Notes: generated from the sequence alone by a model not told the origin. Numbered from the stretch's first letter, positions 46,263 through 55,944 are shown. The stretch is 64,000 bases of DNA from Elusimicrobiaceae bacterium (GCA_017618215.1 JAFZUQ010000007.1:62001-126000), one strand, 5' to 3'. Numbers and translations: made by a program.

Positions 46263-48365
46263 ATGGCTGACGATTTGCAAAAATTTCCTTTAGAGAAAAT
46301 TAGAAATATCGGTATTATCGCGCACATCGATGCCGGTAAGACAACCACCACAGAACGTATTTTGTATTATACGGGCCGCACCCACAAAATCGGTGAAACA
46401 CACGACGGTGCATCAGTTACTGACTGGATGGAACAGGAACGCGAAAGAGGTATTACCATTACCTCAGCCGCTGTTTACTGCAAATGGCGTGATTGCCAAT
46501 TCAACATCATCGACACCCCGGGACACGTGGACTTTACTGCTGAAGTAGAACGTTCACTCCGCGTCCTTGACGGTGCAGTATGCTGCTTCGACGGTGTACA
46601 AGGTGTTGAACCTCAATCTGAAACAGTTTGGCGCCAGGCAGATAAATACGGTGTTCCGCGTATCGCTTACATCAACAAGATGGATAGAGTTGGTGCAAAT
46701 TTCCAACGCTCAGCAAAATCTATCGTCGATAAATTAGGCGGTAATGCTTGCCCGATTCAAATCCCAATCGGTGCGGAAGACCAATTTAAAGGTGTTGTAG
46801 ATATCATTAAAATGAAAGGCCTCATATGGTCCGGCGATCATAACGGCGCTGAATTTAATGAAGTCGATATCCCGGCAGATTTAGTTGAAGAAGCACAAGC
46901 AGCACGCACACACATGCTTGAAAAATTAGCAGACTTTGACGATAAAATTATGGAACGCTATTTAAACGGCGAAACCAATTTTACCGAAGAAGAAATCCGC
47001 GCTGCTATCCGCAAAGGGACATTAACCGGTAAATTCTTCCCGGTTGTTTGCGGTTCTTCTTATAAAAACAAAGGCGTTCAGCCTTTACTCGATGCGGTAT
47101 GCTATTATTTGCCTTCACCGCTTGATATTCCTCCTGTAAAAGGTACAAATCCTGATACTGGTGAGGAAGTTACCAGAAGCCATTCTGATAAAGATCCGTT
47201 CTGTGCTTTACTCTTCAAAATCCAGACGGACCCTTATGTCGGCAAGTTATCTTTCTTCAGAATTTATTCCGGTAAACTTGATGCAGGCGATACAGTTCTG
47301 TTCCCATCTAAAAATGCGGAAGAACGCGTCGGCCGTATCATGCGCTTACACGCAAATAAGAGGGAAGAAGTTAAGTCCCTCAGAGCAGGCGATATCGCAG
47401 CAACAGTCGCTTTGAAAAATGCATCTGTGGGGCAAACTTTCTGCTCCCCGGATCATCCGATTGTTCTTGAAAGTATTACTTTCCCTGAACCGGTTATTTC
47501 AATCGCAGTTGAACCGAAGTCTAAAGACGATTCAGATAAAATGTCTAACGCTTTGGCAAAACTCGCAGAAGAAGACCAAACCTTCCGCGTTAAAACTGAC
47601 GAAGAAACCGGCCAAACCGTTATTTCCGGTATGGGTGAATTGCACTTAGATATTTTGGTTGACCGCATGAAACGCGAGTTTAACGTTCAAGCAAATGTCG
47701 GTGCACCGCAAGTTGCTTATAGGGAAACTATTACAAAAACAGTCGAACAAGAAAGTAAATTTATCAGGCAGTCCGGCGGTAAAGGTCAATACGGGCATGT
47801 ATTCTTGCGCCTCGAACCGCTTCCTGCTGGTAAAGGTTTTGAATTTGTCAATGAGATTACCCAAGGTCGCATCCCGCGTGAATTTATTCCCGCAATTGAA
47901 AAGGGTTGCCGTGAAGCTCTTGAAAGTGGTGCTTTGGCAGGGTATCCCCTTGTTGATATCAGGGCCGCTGTTTACGACGGTTCCTTCCACGAAGTTGACT
48001 CTTCAGAAATGGCATTTAAGATTGCCGCCTCTATGGGTTTAAAAGAGGGTGCTAAAAAAGCAAATCCTGTGTTACTTGAACCTATCATGAAGGTTGAAGT
48101 TGTAACCCCCGAATCTAATATGGGCGACATCATGGGTGACTTAAGTTCAAGAAGAGCCAAAATCGGCGAAATGGGCGACAGAGGAAATGCAAAATATATT
48201 AAAGCACAAGTTCCTCTCGCTGAAATGTTTGGTTATGCAACAACAGTACGTTCACTTTCTCAAGGGCGTGCATCATTTACCATGGAACCAAGCCACTATG
48301 AGCCTGTTCCGGGTAACGTAGCCAAAACTATTATTGAGAAGAAAACAGCCGTAGCGGCTAAATAA
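46263..48365 (+). CDS. fusA: Elongation factor G
   Basis: A 700-aa translocase GTPase. G1 is [19 protein letters not shown], switch II is [16 protein letters not shown], and NKMDRVGAN is G4. Domain II-V landmarks include [21 protein letters not shown] and [10 protein letters not shown]. Full length, with no sign of the fusidic-acid-resistance type paralogue. It stands between rpsG and tuf as in the classical str operon. Confidence 0.98.
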   Translation: MADDLQKFPLEKIRNIGIIAHIDAGKTTTTERILYYTGRTHKIGETHDGASVTDWMEQERERGITITSAAVYCKWRDCQFNIIDTPGHVDFTAEVERSLRVLDGAVCCFDGVQGVEPQSETVWRQADKYGVPRIAYINKMDRVGANFQRSAKSIVDKLGGNACPIQIPIGAEDQFKGVVDIIKMKGLIWSGDHNGAEFNEVDIPADLVEEAQAARTHMLEKLADFDDKIMERYLNGETNFTEEEIRAAIRKGTLTGKFFPVVCGSSYKNKGVQPLLDAVCYYLPSPLDIPPVKGTNPDTGEEVTRSHSDKDPFCALLFKIQTDPYVGKLSFFRIYSGKLDAGDTVLFPSKNAEERVGRIMRLHANKREEVKSLRAGDIAATVALKNASVGQTFCSPDHPIVLESITFPEPVISIAVEPKSKDDSDKMSNALAKLAEEDQTFRVKTDEETGQTVISGMGELHLDILVDRMKREFNVQANVGAPQVAYRETITKTVEQESKFIRQSGGKGQYGHVFLRLEPLPAGKGFEFVNEITQGRIPREFIPAIEKGCREALESGALAGYPLVDIRAAVYDGSFHEVDSSEMAFKIAASMGLKEGAKKANPVLLEPIMKVEVVTPESNMGDIMGDLSSRRAKIGEMGDRGNAKYIKAQVPLAEMFGYATTVRSLSQGRASFTMEPSHYEPVPGNVAKTIIEKKTAVAAK

Positions 48366-48370
48366 AATTT

Positions 48371-48392
48371 GCCCGCCCCTTAGCGGGCGGGC
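48371..48392 (+). terminator. GC hairpin between fusA and tuf
   Basis: GCCCGCC / GGCGGGC with a short loop; only CTTAATTT follows, so termination is probably partial and tuf may be read through. Confidence 0.55.
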
Positions 48393-48412
48393 CTTAATTT
48401 AAAGGAGATATT

Positions 48413-49600
48413 ATGGCAAAGGAGAAATTCTCAAGAAGCAAACCACACGTTAACGTTGGTACAATCGGCCACGTTGACCACGGTAAGACGACCTTAACCG
48501 CAGCAATGACGAAAGTCTTAGCAAGCGAAGGTAAAAGTAAAGAAATGGCCTACAGCGATATTGCAAAAGGCGGTGTAGTACGTGACGCAAGCAAAATCGT
48601 AACAGTAGCAGTTTCACACGTTGAATACGAATCAGACAATAGGCACTATGCCCACATTGACTGTCCGGGCCACGCTGATTATATTAAGAACATGATCACC
48701 GGTGCCGCACAAATGGACGGTGCAATCTTGGTAGTATCAGCAGTAGACGGTGCAATGCCCCAAACCAAAGAACACGTATTGTTAGCAAAACAAGTTAACG
48801 TACCGAAGTTAGTAGTATTCTTAAACAAAGTCGATTTAGTAGAAGATAAAGACATGCTTGACTTAGTAGAAGAAGAAGTAAGAGATTTATTAGTTAAGTA
48901 TGGTTTTGATAAAGATACCCCGATTATCCGCGGTAGTGCATTAAAAGCAATTGAAGGCGATACAAGCGAACTTGGTATTCCTGCAATTAAGAACTTACTT
49001 AATGCATTAGATACATGGATCCCTGAACCGAAACGCGAAACCGATAAACCTTTCTTGATGGCAGTAGAAGACGTCTTCTCCATCACCGGTCGCGGTACAG
49101 TTGCGACAGGTAGGATTGAAAGAGGTAAGGTAAAAGTCGGTGATCCGTTAGAAATCATCGGTTTTAGAGACACATTAAATACCGTTGCAACCGGTATTGA
49201 AATGTTCCGCAAATTACTCGATGAAGGTTTAGCAGGTGATAACGTAGGTATCTTGCTCCGCGGTATTGATAAGAATCAAGTTGAACGCGGTCAAGTACTT
49301 GCAGCACCTAAGACCATTACCCCGCATAAGAAATTTACAGGCCAAGTTTACATCTTGAAGAAAGATGAAGGCGGCCGCCATACACCTTTAACACCGGGTT
49401 ATAAACCGCAGTTCTATTTCAGAACTACCGATGTAACCGGTGAATTACAATTCAAAGGTGACATGATTATGCCGGGCGACAATGCCGAAATCGAAGTTAC
49501 ATTGATTACCCCGATTGCAATGGAAGAAGGCGTAAGATTTGCAATCCGCGAAGGTGGTCATACAGTTGGCGCCGGTGTTGTTACCAAAATTATTGAGTAA
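48413..49600 (+). CDS. tuf: Elongation factor Tu
   Basis: A 395-aa GTPase that delivers aminoacyl-tRNA. G1 [17 protein letters not shown]3 [27 protein letters not shown]4 NKVDLVED and RGITI-equivalent region reading [28 protein letters not shown]: the effector segment is unusual, since the common PEEKARGITIN stretch is replaced by [14 protein letters not shown]-terminal [21 protein letters not shown] is normal. AAGGAG precedes the ATG. Confidence 0.96.
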   Translation: MAKEKFSRSKPHVNVGTIGHVDHGKTTLTAAMTKVLASEGKSKEMAYSDIAKGGVVRDASKIVTVAVSHVEYESDNRHYAHIDCPGHADYIKNMITGAAQMDGAILVVSAVDGAMPQTKEHVLLAKQVNVPKLVVFLNKVDLVEDKDMLDLVEEEVRDLLVKYGFDKDTPIIRGSALKAIEGDTSELGIPAIKNLLNALDTWIPEPKRETDKPFLMAVEDVFSITGRGTVATGRIERGKVKVGDPLEIIGFRDTLNTVATGIEMFRKLLDEGLAGDNVGILLRGIDKNQVERGQVLAAPKTITPHKKFTGQVYILKKDEGGRHTPLTPGYKPQFYFRTTDVTGELQFKGDMIMPGDNAEIEVTLITPIAMEEGVRFAIREGGHTVGAGVVTKIIE

Positions 49601-49620
49601 ATAATTTAACTAACAAAAAG

Positions 49621-49647
49621 AACCCCCGTTTAACACGGGGGTTTTTT
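49621..49647 (+). terminator. Strong terminator after tuf
   Basis: AACCCCCGT / ACGGGGGTT with a 5-base loop and a TTTT tail, ending the str operon. Confidence 0.94.
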
Positions 49648-49663
49648 ATTTTTCTTAAAATAC

Positions 49664-49691
49664 TTGACAAGTTGATAAAATAAATGATAAC
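49664..49691 (+). promoter_or_regulatory. Promoter of ferritin-like gene
   Basis: Perfect TTGACA (49664-49669), 16 bases, GATAAC (49686-49691). The leader is AT-rich; an AAAGGGGG site precedes the ATG. Confidence 0.6.
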
Positions 49692-49738
49692 CTAAATTAA
49701 CTATTATATATAATATAAAATAGTTAAAGGGGGTAAAT

Positions 49739-50248
49739 ATGGGAAAGTTAGCAGTAAATATTGTAGATAAAGCGGGGGTAAGAGTTCCTTTACTCATTGA
49801 GGAATTAAATAAAGCTTATAGTGATGAATGGCTTGCATATATTCAATATATGGCAGGGGCGCAAGTTGCAAGCGGTATGCCGCGCCCTAATTTAGTAGTC
49901 GAACTTGAGGAACATGCCAACGAGGAATTAGACCACGCCAAAAAACTTGCCAAGCGCATTATTGAACTTGGCGGTACACCGATAATTGAACCTAAGATGT
50001 GGTATAAATATTCCACTTGCGGTTATGCAGCGCCGAAGGATCCTGATGCAAAAGTTATTCTTGAACAAAATTTGCGTTCCGAACGTTGCGCGATAGCGGT
50101 TTATAATAAACTCATCAATATTCTTGACGGGAGAGACCCTATAACACATAAACTTCTTGTTAAAATATTAGAAGAAGAAATTGAACATGAGCAGGATCTT
50201 GAAGATATAGAAGCAGACGTTAAGAGCCTAAATTTCAAGAAAAAGTAA
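49739..50248 (+). CDS. Ferritin-like diiron protein (DPSL/thioferritin-like)
   Basis: A 169-aa four-helix ferritin-fold protein. Diiron-type ligands are seen in LNKAYSDEWLAYIQYM, EHANEELDHAKKLAKR, QNLRSERCAIAVYNK and EEEIEHEQDLED. Two Cys residues (STCGYAAP and SERCAIA) are placed as in Dps-like thioferritins, which protect anaerobes from peroxide and store iron. It has its own promoter and terminator. Bacterioferritin proper is less likely because of the Cys pair, but the subfamily call is by eye. Confidence 0.82.
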   Translation: MGKLAVNIVDKAGVRVPLLIEELNKAYSDEWLAYIQYMAGAQVASGMPRPNLVVELEEHANEELDHAKKLAKRIIELGGTPIIEPKMWYKYSTCGYAAPKDPDAKVILEQNLRSERCAIAVYNKLINILDGRDPITHKLLVKILEEEIEHEQDLEDIEADVKSLNFKKK

Positions 50249-50280
50249 AAAGTTATTGCAGATATAAATATTTCTATATA

Positions 50281-50313
50281 ATAGCCCTACCCGTCGTGTA
50301 CAGGTGGGGCTAT
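50281..50313. terminator. Bidirectional terminator between ferritin-like and ankyrin genes
   Basis: ATAGCCCTACC / GGTGGGGCTAT forms an 11-bp stem with one wobble pair and an A/T-rich flank on both sides, between convergent genes. Confidence 0.7.
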
Positions 50314-50326
50314 ATATAACTAAATT

Positions 50327-52165
50327 TTAGTTAGCGTTATTTTTGGAATCAGATTTTTCTTTTGATTCTTGTTTTGATTTTTCCTTTAATTCCTTACCGC
50401 TTTTTGCCCCGTGTGAAATTAGAAATTGTTTCATTTCGTCCGAGCGTGCACAATCTAAAGCAGTATATCCGTAGTCATCTTGCATATTAATATCAAAACC
50501 GTGTTCTAATAAAAATAATACCATTTCTTTGTCACCTTTCCAGGCATAATCACATAGTGCACGGCTACTTTTTGCACCGTGTAAAACTAAAAATTGTTTC
50601 ATATCATTTGTTTTATCATTTATTAAATGATCAAAAGCTGTAAAACCATACTTATCTTTTAGATTAATATCAAAGCCATGTTTCAGTAAAAATTCTATCA
50701 TTTCTTTATTACCTTTGGCAGCATAATAACGTATTGCATAATCACTTTTTGCACCCAATTTAACAAGTATTTTTACTAAACCGATAGAGTAGGAATGGTA
50801 TTCATCTTGATCTATAACTTCTTCAAGCGCATTAGGTCTTGGATGTTCTCCTTCATATTTCATATTAATATCCGCACCGTATTTGATCATCATTTTCAAT
50901 ATTTGTTCTCTTTTCTTTAAAGGGCAATTATCCTGAGGCAAAGCCGCCAGGGCTATCATAGGAATACCGTTTAAAAACACATTGACTTCTGCTTTATTCT
51001 TCAATAAAATTTCAATAGCTTTCTTGTTGCATAATAAGCAAGGACCTTCCAATATGGGGATACTATCAAACTCTGGATGATGATTAAACTTTGTATTAAC
51101 ATCTGCACCTTTTTTAATTAGGTATTCCATAACTTTTGTGTGATTCCTTTGAGCGGCGAAATAAAGAGGGTTAGCGCCTAAAAATTTAGCATTAACATCT
51201 GCACCGTTATTTACCAAAAATTTAACCATTTTAAAATTTCCTCTTATTGCGGCATGATGGAGAGGAGTTACTTTATCAGTTTCATTTAAATTTTGTAATG
51301 AAAAATAATTAATACTATCAGCAAATGCACCTTCATCTTTATTTACTACATTTACATCTACGCCTTTGCTGATTAATAATTTGGCAACCTCAACTTCATT
51401 ATAGTATGCTGCATCATAAAGCAGCATTGCAAGTTCTTCATCAGAATAATTTTCTTTATTAATAAATTCTTTTGCTAATTTTGTTTTACCTGCTGCTATT
51501 GCTTCACGAGCATTATTTATTTTTGCACCTTTCGAAACAAGATACTTAGCTTTTTTTCTATCTCTTAATTTAACAATTAAAGATGTATTATTTTTATCTA
51601 CGGAATTAACATCTGCACCCTTGTCAATTAAATATTCGGCTATATTTTTTGTTTTTGCAAAGAATAAAGGTGTGTTTCCTTTATCATTTTGCGCGTTAAC
51701 ATTTGCTCCTTTTTCAACTATATATTTTATTATGTCTAAACTACTTTTTGTGTTTAAATTATTTTTTGACCAAAATAGAAAATTACTTTTAGACCAAACT
51801 AGATAGTGAAGCGGTGAATTACCTTTGATACACTTTGCATTTATATTTGCCCCGTTATCAATTAAAAGTTTTACTATATCGTCGTTACGTACATAGTGTG
51901 TTGCAATACAAAGTGCTGTTGTTTTATTATTAACTAATTCGTTTACGTCTGCTCCGTCTTTTATCAAAGTTTCTATTTGTTTGAGGTCTTTTTTAAATAT
52001 TGCAATAGCTAAAGGATTATTTATACAGTTGTTTGGTCTATCAAAATAATAACAAATATTATTACTACCAAAAGATTTATGGATTACATAGCCACCGGAT
52101 ATATGATTCGCCTGCAGCACGCCGCAGGTTAGAAGGCATAAAAATATAAATAATAATTTTTTCAT
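50327..52165 (-). CDS. Exported ankyrin-repeat protein
   Basis: A 612-aa protein with a signal peptide (MKKLLFIFLCLLTCGVLQA) and about fourteen ankyrin-type repeats, each showing a GADVN- or GFDIN-like turn and a TPLHHAA-like or TALDCA-like helix start. The last two repeats are close copies of each other. A Lys/Ser/Glu-rich tail (KEKSKQESKEKS) ends it. No enzymatic domain is attached. Ankyrin repeats mediate protein binding; export points to the periplasm or outside the cell. Role (stress protection, host contact or other) is not shown by context. Confidence 0.9.
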   Translation of the reverse strand: MKKLLFIFLCLLTCGVLQANHISGGYVIHKSFGSNNICYYFDRPNNCINNPLAIAIFKKDLKQIETLIKDGADVNELVNNKTTALCIATHYVRNDDIVKLLIDNGANINAKCIKGNSPLHYLVWSKSNFLFWSKNNLNTKSSLDIIKYIVEKGANVNAQNDKGNTPLFFAKTKNIAEYLIDKGADVNSVDKNNTSLIVKLRDRKKAKYLVSKGAKINNAREAIAAGKTKLAKEFINKENYSDEELAMLLYDAAYYNEVEVAKLLISKGVDVNVVNKDEGAFADSINYFSLQNLNETDKVTPLHHAAIRGNFKMVKFLVNNGADVNAKFLGANPLYFAAQRNHTKVMEYLIKKGADVNTKFNHHPEFDSIPILEGPCLLCNKKAIEILLKNKAEVNVFLNGIPMIALAALPQDNCPLKKREQILKMMIKYGADINMKYEGEHPRPNALEEVIDQDEYHSYSIGLVKILVKLGAKSDYAIRYYAAKGNKEMIEFLLKHGFDINLKDKYGFTAFDHLINDKTNDMKQFLVLHGAKSSRALCDYAWKGDKEMVLFLLEHGFDINMQDDYGYTALDCARSDEMKQFLISHGAKSGKELKEKSKQESKEKSDSKNNAN

Positions 52166-52321
52166 AATATTATATCTCCGCTAAAATTTGTTTACCGATA
52201 CTTTCATTTTAGCATAAATTAGCTTAGTGGGCAAAAATGTTATTTATGAATAAACACCTCTAAATTTGGTACAATTCAAAATATAATGCAATAAAATTTT
52301 GGGGTTCTGCGTTTAACTAGT

Positions 52322-52867
52322 ATGAAAGAGATAAAAGAGCAAGAAATAATTAAAGAAGTTAAGAGTGGAAATGTTGAAGCTTTCGGGTTGCTTGTAGAAC
52401 AATATAAAGAAAGTTTATATTCCTTTATATTTTACAGTGTTAAAAACGAGGCAGCCGCGCAAGATATTTACCAAGATACTTTGGTGAAGGCTTTAACAAA
52501 ACTTAAAAATTATCGCGAAGAAGGCAATTTTAAAGCATGGCTCTTTACAGTAGCAAGGAATAATATAACGGATTATTTCCGTGCCGGTAGTAAATTAGCA
52601 AGTTTGCCGGAAGACGAAAGCGCGGATATTTTCCCTTCTAAAGAAAACACGGAAAAGCAGGTTATGGAAAAAATTTCTTTAGATAATATCCTTGCAAAAA
52701 TTGAAGAGTTACCTGAGAAAGATAAAGAAATTATTTTGCTTAGACAATATTTAAGTTTTAAAGAAATTGCAGAAGTTTTAAATTGCCCGATAGGTACAGC
52801 ATTGGCGCGGTTAAACAGGGCAATTAAAAAATTACAGTCAAGCTTGGGGGAAGAATATGCCTTGTAA
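52322..52867 (+). CDS. ECF-type RNA polymerase sigma factor
   Basis: A 181-aa sigma70-family factor with only regions 2 and 4. Region 2 includes VEAFGLLVEQYKESLYSFIFY, DIYQDTLVKALTKL and FKAWLFTVARNNITDYFR; region 4 is LPEKDKEIILLRQYLSFKEIAEVLNCPIGTALARLNRA split over a helix-turn-helix. It overlaps the anti-sigma gene by 11 bases, so the two are coupled. A TATAAT-like element (52282-52287) lies 35 bases upstream of the ATG. Probable target includes the secreted protein gene two positions downstream. Confidence 0.93.
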   Translation: MKEIKEQEIIKEVKSGNVEAFGLLVEQYKESLYSFIFYSVKNEAAAQDIYQDTLVKALTKLKNYREEGNFKAWLFTVARNNITDYFRAGSKLASLPEDESADIFPSKENTEKQVMEKISLDNILAKIEELPEKDKEIILLRQYLSFKEIAEVLNCPIGTALARLNRAIKKLQSSLGEEYAL

Positions 52868-53297
52868 AGAAGAAAATAATGCTTTGCTCTATGCTTACGG
52901 CGAACTTGAGGACGCCAAAACAGCAGCTTTTTTGGAGCATTTAAAGACTTGCAAAGAGTGTCAAAATATTGTGCATATGTGCGCTTTAACAACGGCTTCT
53001 TTGGCACCCAAGCAAGCCCCGGCCTTTTCAGTAGCCGAAAGTGTTGTTCAAGAAAAAACAACAAGTTTTAACTTTGGTTTCTTGAAAGGTTTTAAAGGTT
53101 TTAGATGGGTTTATCCGGCCTTTGCAATCGGTGCCTTTGCACTTGCTATTGGCTTTATGGCTTTTGAGTTTACGACTAAAAAGCCATTGGTTAGTATTAA
53201 ACAACCTGTAAGTTTAAATTTAGAAGATGTTAATACTGACCTGACAGATTTGGAAACAGAATTTGATGATCTGTTTTCCTATATGCAAGAATTCTAG
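52857..53297 (+). CDS. Anti-sigma factor (zinc-finger type, membrane-anchored)
   Basis: A 146-aa protein. The N-terminal cytoplasmic part has the anti-sigma zinc motif HLKTCKEC (H-x3-C-x2-C, near residues 29-36), and one membrane helix follows (VYPAFAIGAFALAIGFMAF, near 83-101). The short external part is acidic (DVNTDLTDLETEFDDLF). The layout and overlap with the ECF sigma gene indicate that it holds the sigma factor inactive at the membrane until an envelope signal arrives. Start is at 52857 with GGGGGA upstream. Confidence 0.85.
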   Translation: MPCKEENNALLYAYGELEDAKTAAFLEHLKTCKECQNIVHMCALTTASLAPKQAPAFSVAESVVQEKTTSFNFGFLKGFKGFRWVYPAFAIGAFALAIGFMAFEFTTKKPLVSIKQPVSLNLEDVNTDLTDLETEFDDLFSYMQEF

Positions 53298-53305
53298 GAG
53301 AGATT

Positions 53306-53887
53306 ATGAAAAAGTTTATACTCGCAATAGTTTCCGTGGCTTTTTTAGCCGGTGCCGGAACTTTTGTTAATGCAAAAGATACTCCGCGCGACGATATGAA
53401 AAAGTCTATCGAAGAAATGAACACGCTTGTTGAAAAATACAATAAAGCGTCTGACAAGAAAAAACCGGCTATCGAAAAACAAATTAAAGAAAAAGTTGCC
53501 GCAAATTATGACAAGCATTTAAAACAAATGGAAGAACGTAATGCACAACTTGAAAAACGCGTTGTCGAAATGAAAGCGGAACTTGAAGAAATGAAAACCG
53601 AAGAAGCCAAAACTAAACATGTTGACGAAATAACCAAGAAAATTATTTCCGGCGAAAAGCCCATGTTGTTTAGGCCTCCTTTTAAGGGTGGGGAAAAGTT
53701 TCAAGGCCCTAAAGGGATGAAAGGTTTCGGACATAAAGGTCATTTTAAAGGGCCGAAAGGTGAAAAGGGAGAAAAAGGTTGCCCTTGTGCCAAAGGTGAG
53801 AAAGGCGAAAAAGGGGAAGGCTGCCCTTTTGCTAAAGGCGAGATGTTGCCTCCGCCACCTCCACCGGCTGAAGAAGCATCAAAATAG
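53306..53887 (+). CDS. Secreted coiled-coil protein with collagen-like Gly-rich tail
   Basis: A 193-aa protein with a signal peptide (MKKFILAIVSVAFLAGAGTFVNA). Residues 24-112 form an EKQI/MKAEL-rich coiled coil. Residues about 125-180 hold a Gly-X-Lys rich collagen-like tail (for example GPKGEKGEKG) with two cysteine pairs (GCPCAKG and GCPFAKG), followed by a poly-Pro stretch. The Met/His/Lys-rich coiled coil recalls periplasmic chaperones and metal sensors of the Spy/CpxP type, but no direct match is claimed. It follows the ECF/anti-sigma pair by 8 bases and ends at a strong terminator, so it is probably part of that regulon. Confidence 0.8.
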   Translation: MKKFILAIVSVAFLAGAGTFVNAKDTPRDDMKKSIEEMNTLVEKYNKASDKKKPAIEKQIKEKVAANYDKHLKQMEERNAQLEKRVVEMKAELEEMKTEEAKTKHVDEITKKIISGEKPMLFRPPFKGGEKFQGPKGMKGFGHKGHFKGPKGEKGEKGCPCAKGEKGEKGEGCPFAKGEMLPPPPPPAEEASK

Positions 53888-53906
53888 TTCTTATTAACTG
53901 ACTACA

Positions 53907-53946
53907 AAAACTACCGTGGGTGCAAACTTGCGGTAGTTTTTTTTGT
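53907..53946 (+). terminator. Terminator of ECF operon
   Basis: AAAACTACCG / CGGTAGTTTT stem with a 14-base loop followed by TTTTTG. The next promoter element overlaps its end. Confidence 0.9.
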
Positions 53947-53952
53947 TATAAT
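53944..53952 (+). promoter_or_regulatory. Extended -10 promoter for small membrane protein
   Basis: TGT+TATAAT (hexamer 53947-53952) overlapping the tail of the preceding terminator, 19 bases before the ATG and just ahead of an AGGAG site. Confidence 0.55.
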
Positions 53953-53970
53953 GGTTTGTAGGAGAAAGCT

Positions 53971-54297
53971 ATGAATATAGGGTGTTTAGGCGTAATTGTT
54001 TTATGGTTACTTATAGTAATGGGTTTTTTTATATTTTTTTCACCTTTAATTCTTTTGATGCTTGCCACGATATGTATATTTAAAATTATTTGTTTGTTAA
54101 TAGATAAAAAATGGAAAGAAACTGCGAAATGGCTAATTTTATTATTAATAACAATATTATTTTTATTCTATGGAAAAGTTGTTAATAAAGATTCTAAAAC
54201 AGATTATCCCGTTAATACTAAAATAGAACAAATTACGGATAATGCTTCACAGCAAGATTATGAAATACAAAAAGAAACGGAAAGTAGTATTAAATAA
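53971..54297 (+). CDS. Small membrane protein, unknown
   Basis: A 108-aa protein with two or three hydrophobic segments (about 4-45, partly charged, and 52-68) and a polar tail rich in Gln, Glu, Asn and Ser. A clear AGGAG site lies 7 bases before the ATG. It stands alone between the ECF operon and the convergent ybeY gene (one base between the stops). No family recognised. Confidence 0.65.
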   Translation: MNIGCLGVIVLWLLIVMGFFIFFSPLILLMLATICIFKIICLLIDKKWKETAKWLILLLITILFLFYGKVVNKDSKTDYPVNTKIEQITDNASQQDYEIQKETESSIK

Positions 54298-54298
54298 T

Positions 54299-54733
54299 TT
54301 ATTTTTTCTTTAAAAATTTTGTGGCAATATTTTCGGCAACAGTGTTCATTTCGTTGCGCTTTTTAAGCGTATCATCATCATAGCCGATTAAGTGCAAAAT
54401 GCCGTGAATTATGACGGTTAAAAACTCTTTGCGGAAGTGTTTCCCAAGTTCCTGTGCCTGTTTTTTTGTTTGTTCAAAACAAACAAAAATATCTGCATAA
54501 ATTTTATTGTTTACAGGTGAAGGATTTTCAAAAGTAATAACATCGGTCACATAATTGTGGCCCAAAAATTCTTTGTTAATTCTTAAAATTTCTTTAGGTG
54601 AAACAATAATAATATTTATCACTTCAAATTTATTTTTTTGTTTACCAAGTGCAAAAGAAACCGCCGCCTTATACAATTTTGTTTTTTTGTAATAAGGCGG
54701 CAACTTTGTTTGATAGAAAAAATTTATGTCCAT
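54299..54733 (-). CDS. ybeY: Endoribonuclease YbeY (16S rRNA maturation)
   Basis: A 144-aa YbeY-family protein. The metal motif is HGILHLIGYDDD near residues 113-124, where the family normally has HGxLHLxGYDH: the third zinc His is replaced by Asp. VTDVITFENPSP and ADIFVCFEQ are normal. Its position overlapping glgC by one base is unusual; ybeY often sits near phoH or a diacylglycerol kinase gene. The fold call is secure, activity less so. Confidence 0.88.
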   Translation of the reverse strand: MDINFFYQTKLPPYYKKTKLYKAAVSFALGKQKNKFEVINIIIVSPKEILRINKEFLGHNYVTDVITFENPSPVNNKIYADIFVCFEQTKKQAQELGKHFRKEFLTVIIHGILHLIGYDDDTLKKRNEMNTVAENIATKFLKKK

Positions 54734-55944
54734 TATAAGAATTTTGTTCTTCCGCGCGGGATAATTACAATGCCCGACGGATCAATGAAGTAATTTTGGC
54801 TGTCTTCATCTTTATCTAAGCCGACTTTCATACCGTTCGGTAAAGTATTAAAGCGGTCAATAATAGCTTTTTTGATATGGCAGTTTTTGCCTATTACACA
54901 ATTATCCATAATCACGCTGTCTTCCAAAACCGAACCTTCTTCCACAATAATATTGCTTGCCAAAACGCAGTTTTTAATTACGGTATTTTTGCTGATTCTG
55001 CACCCGTTACTGACGGTGCTGTTTATAATTTCGCCGCCTAAATAAGCCGTAGGCGGAAGGTTATGGACCGAGGTGTTTATCGGCCAAAGCGGATTATTTA
55101 AATCAAATCTCGGCTTTTCGCCAAGTAAATCCATATTGGTCTGCCAGAAGGACTGAATTGTACCTACATCGCGCCAATAGCCCTTTTCTTCATAACTTTT
55201 AACACCCGGCAATTTTTGAGAAGGAAAATCATAAGCAAAAGTTCTGTATTGTTTTAAAATTACAGGTATAATATTTTTCCCGAAATCCAGAGAAGGAATA
55301 TCACAATATTTTTGTTGCAAGATTTTAAGTAAAACATTTTTGCTGAAAATATAATTGCCCATAGAAGCATACGCTTTTGTTGGGTGGCCGGGGATACATT
55401 TAGGGTTATCAGGCTTTTCTTCAAAATTTATGATTCTGTTCTGGTTATCAACGGTCATTACCCCAAAAGAACGCGCCTCTTTTAAAGGTACCACATTCGC
55501 GGAAACGGTTACATCAGCATTGTTTTTTACGTGGAAATCTATCATTTTACTGATATCCATGCGGTAAATATGGTCGGCACCGAAAATAGCAATTAAGTCC
55601 GGTTGAAAGTCATTTATTAGACTCATATTTTGCCTGACGGAATCAGCAGTACCCCTATACCAAATTTCACCGAGCCTCATTTGCGGAGGAACGACAGTTA
55701 AAAAATGGTCTTTACTGATACCTTGGGTGGGCCAGGAACTACGGACATATTCAATTAAAGATTGTGAGAGATATTGAACTAAAATATAACAAGAAAATAT
55801 ATTCGAGTTTACAAAGTTGGACAAAACAAAGTCTATAATTCTGTATTTTCCGCCGAAGGGAACGGCAGGTTTTGAGCGTTCTTTTGTTAAAGGAAACAAA
55901 CGCTCCCCTTTTCCACCTGCCATTATCATGCCGAGAACTCTCAT
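54733..55944 (-). CDS. glgC: Glucose-1-phosphate adenylyltransferase
   Basis: A 403-aa ADP-glucose pyrophosphorylase, the committed step of glycogen synthesis. The N-terminal nucleotidyltransferase domain has IMAGGKGERLFPLTKERSKPAVPFGGKYRIIDF (split over the signature and activator loop), ADHIYRMD and FEEKPDNP. A left-handed beta-helix of hexapeptide repeats occupies about 290-400. AGGAG precedes the ATG. It is transcribed with thyX and ybeY. Together with the GH13 enzyme it indicates glycogen turnover. Confidence 0.96.
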   Translation of the reverse strand: MRVLGMIMAGGKGERLFPLTKERSKPAVPFGGKYRIIDFVLSNFVNSNIFSCYILVQYLSQSLIEYVRSSWPTQGISKDHFLTVVPPQMRLGEIWYRGTADSVRQNMSLINDFQPDLIAIFGADHIYRMDISKMIDFHVKNNADVTVSANVVPLKEARSFGVMTVDNQNRIINFEEKPDNPKCIPGHPTKAYASMGNYIFSKNVLLKILQQKYCDIPSLDFGKNIIPVILKQYRTFAYDFPSQKLPGVKSYEEKGYWRDVGTIQSFWQTNMDLLGEKPRFDLNNPLWPINTSVHNLPPTAYLGGEIINSTVSNGCRISKNTVIKNCVLASNIIVEEGSVLEDSVIMDNCVIGKNCHIKKAIIDRFNTLPNGMKVGLDKDEDSQNYFIDPSGIVIIPRGRTKFL

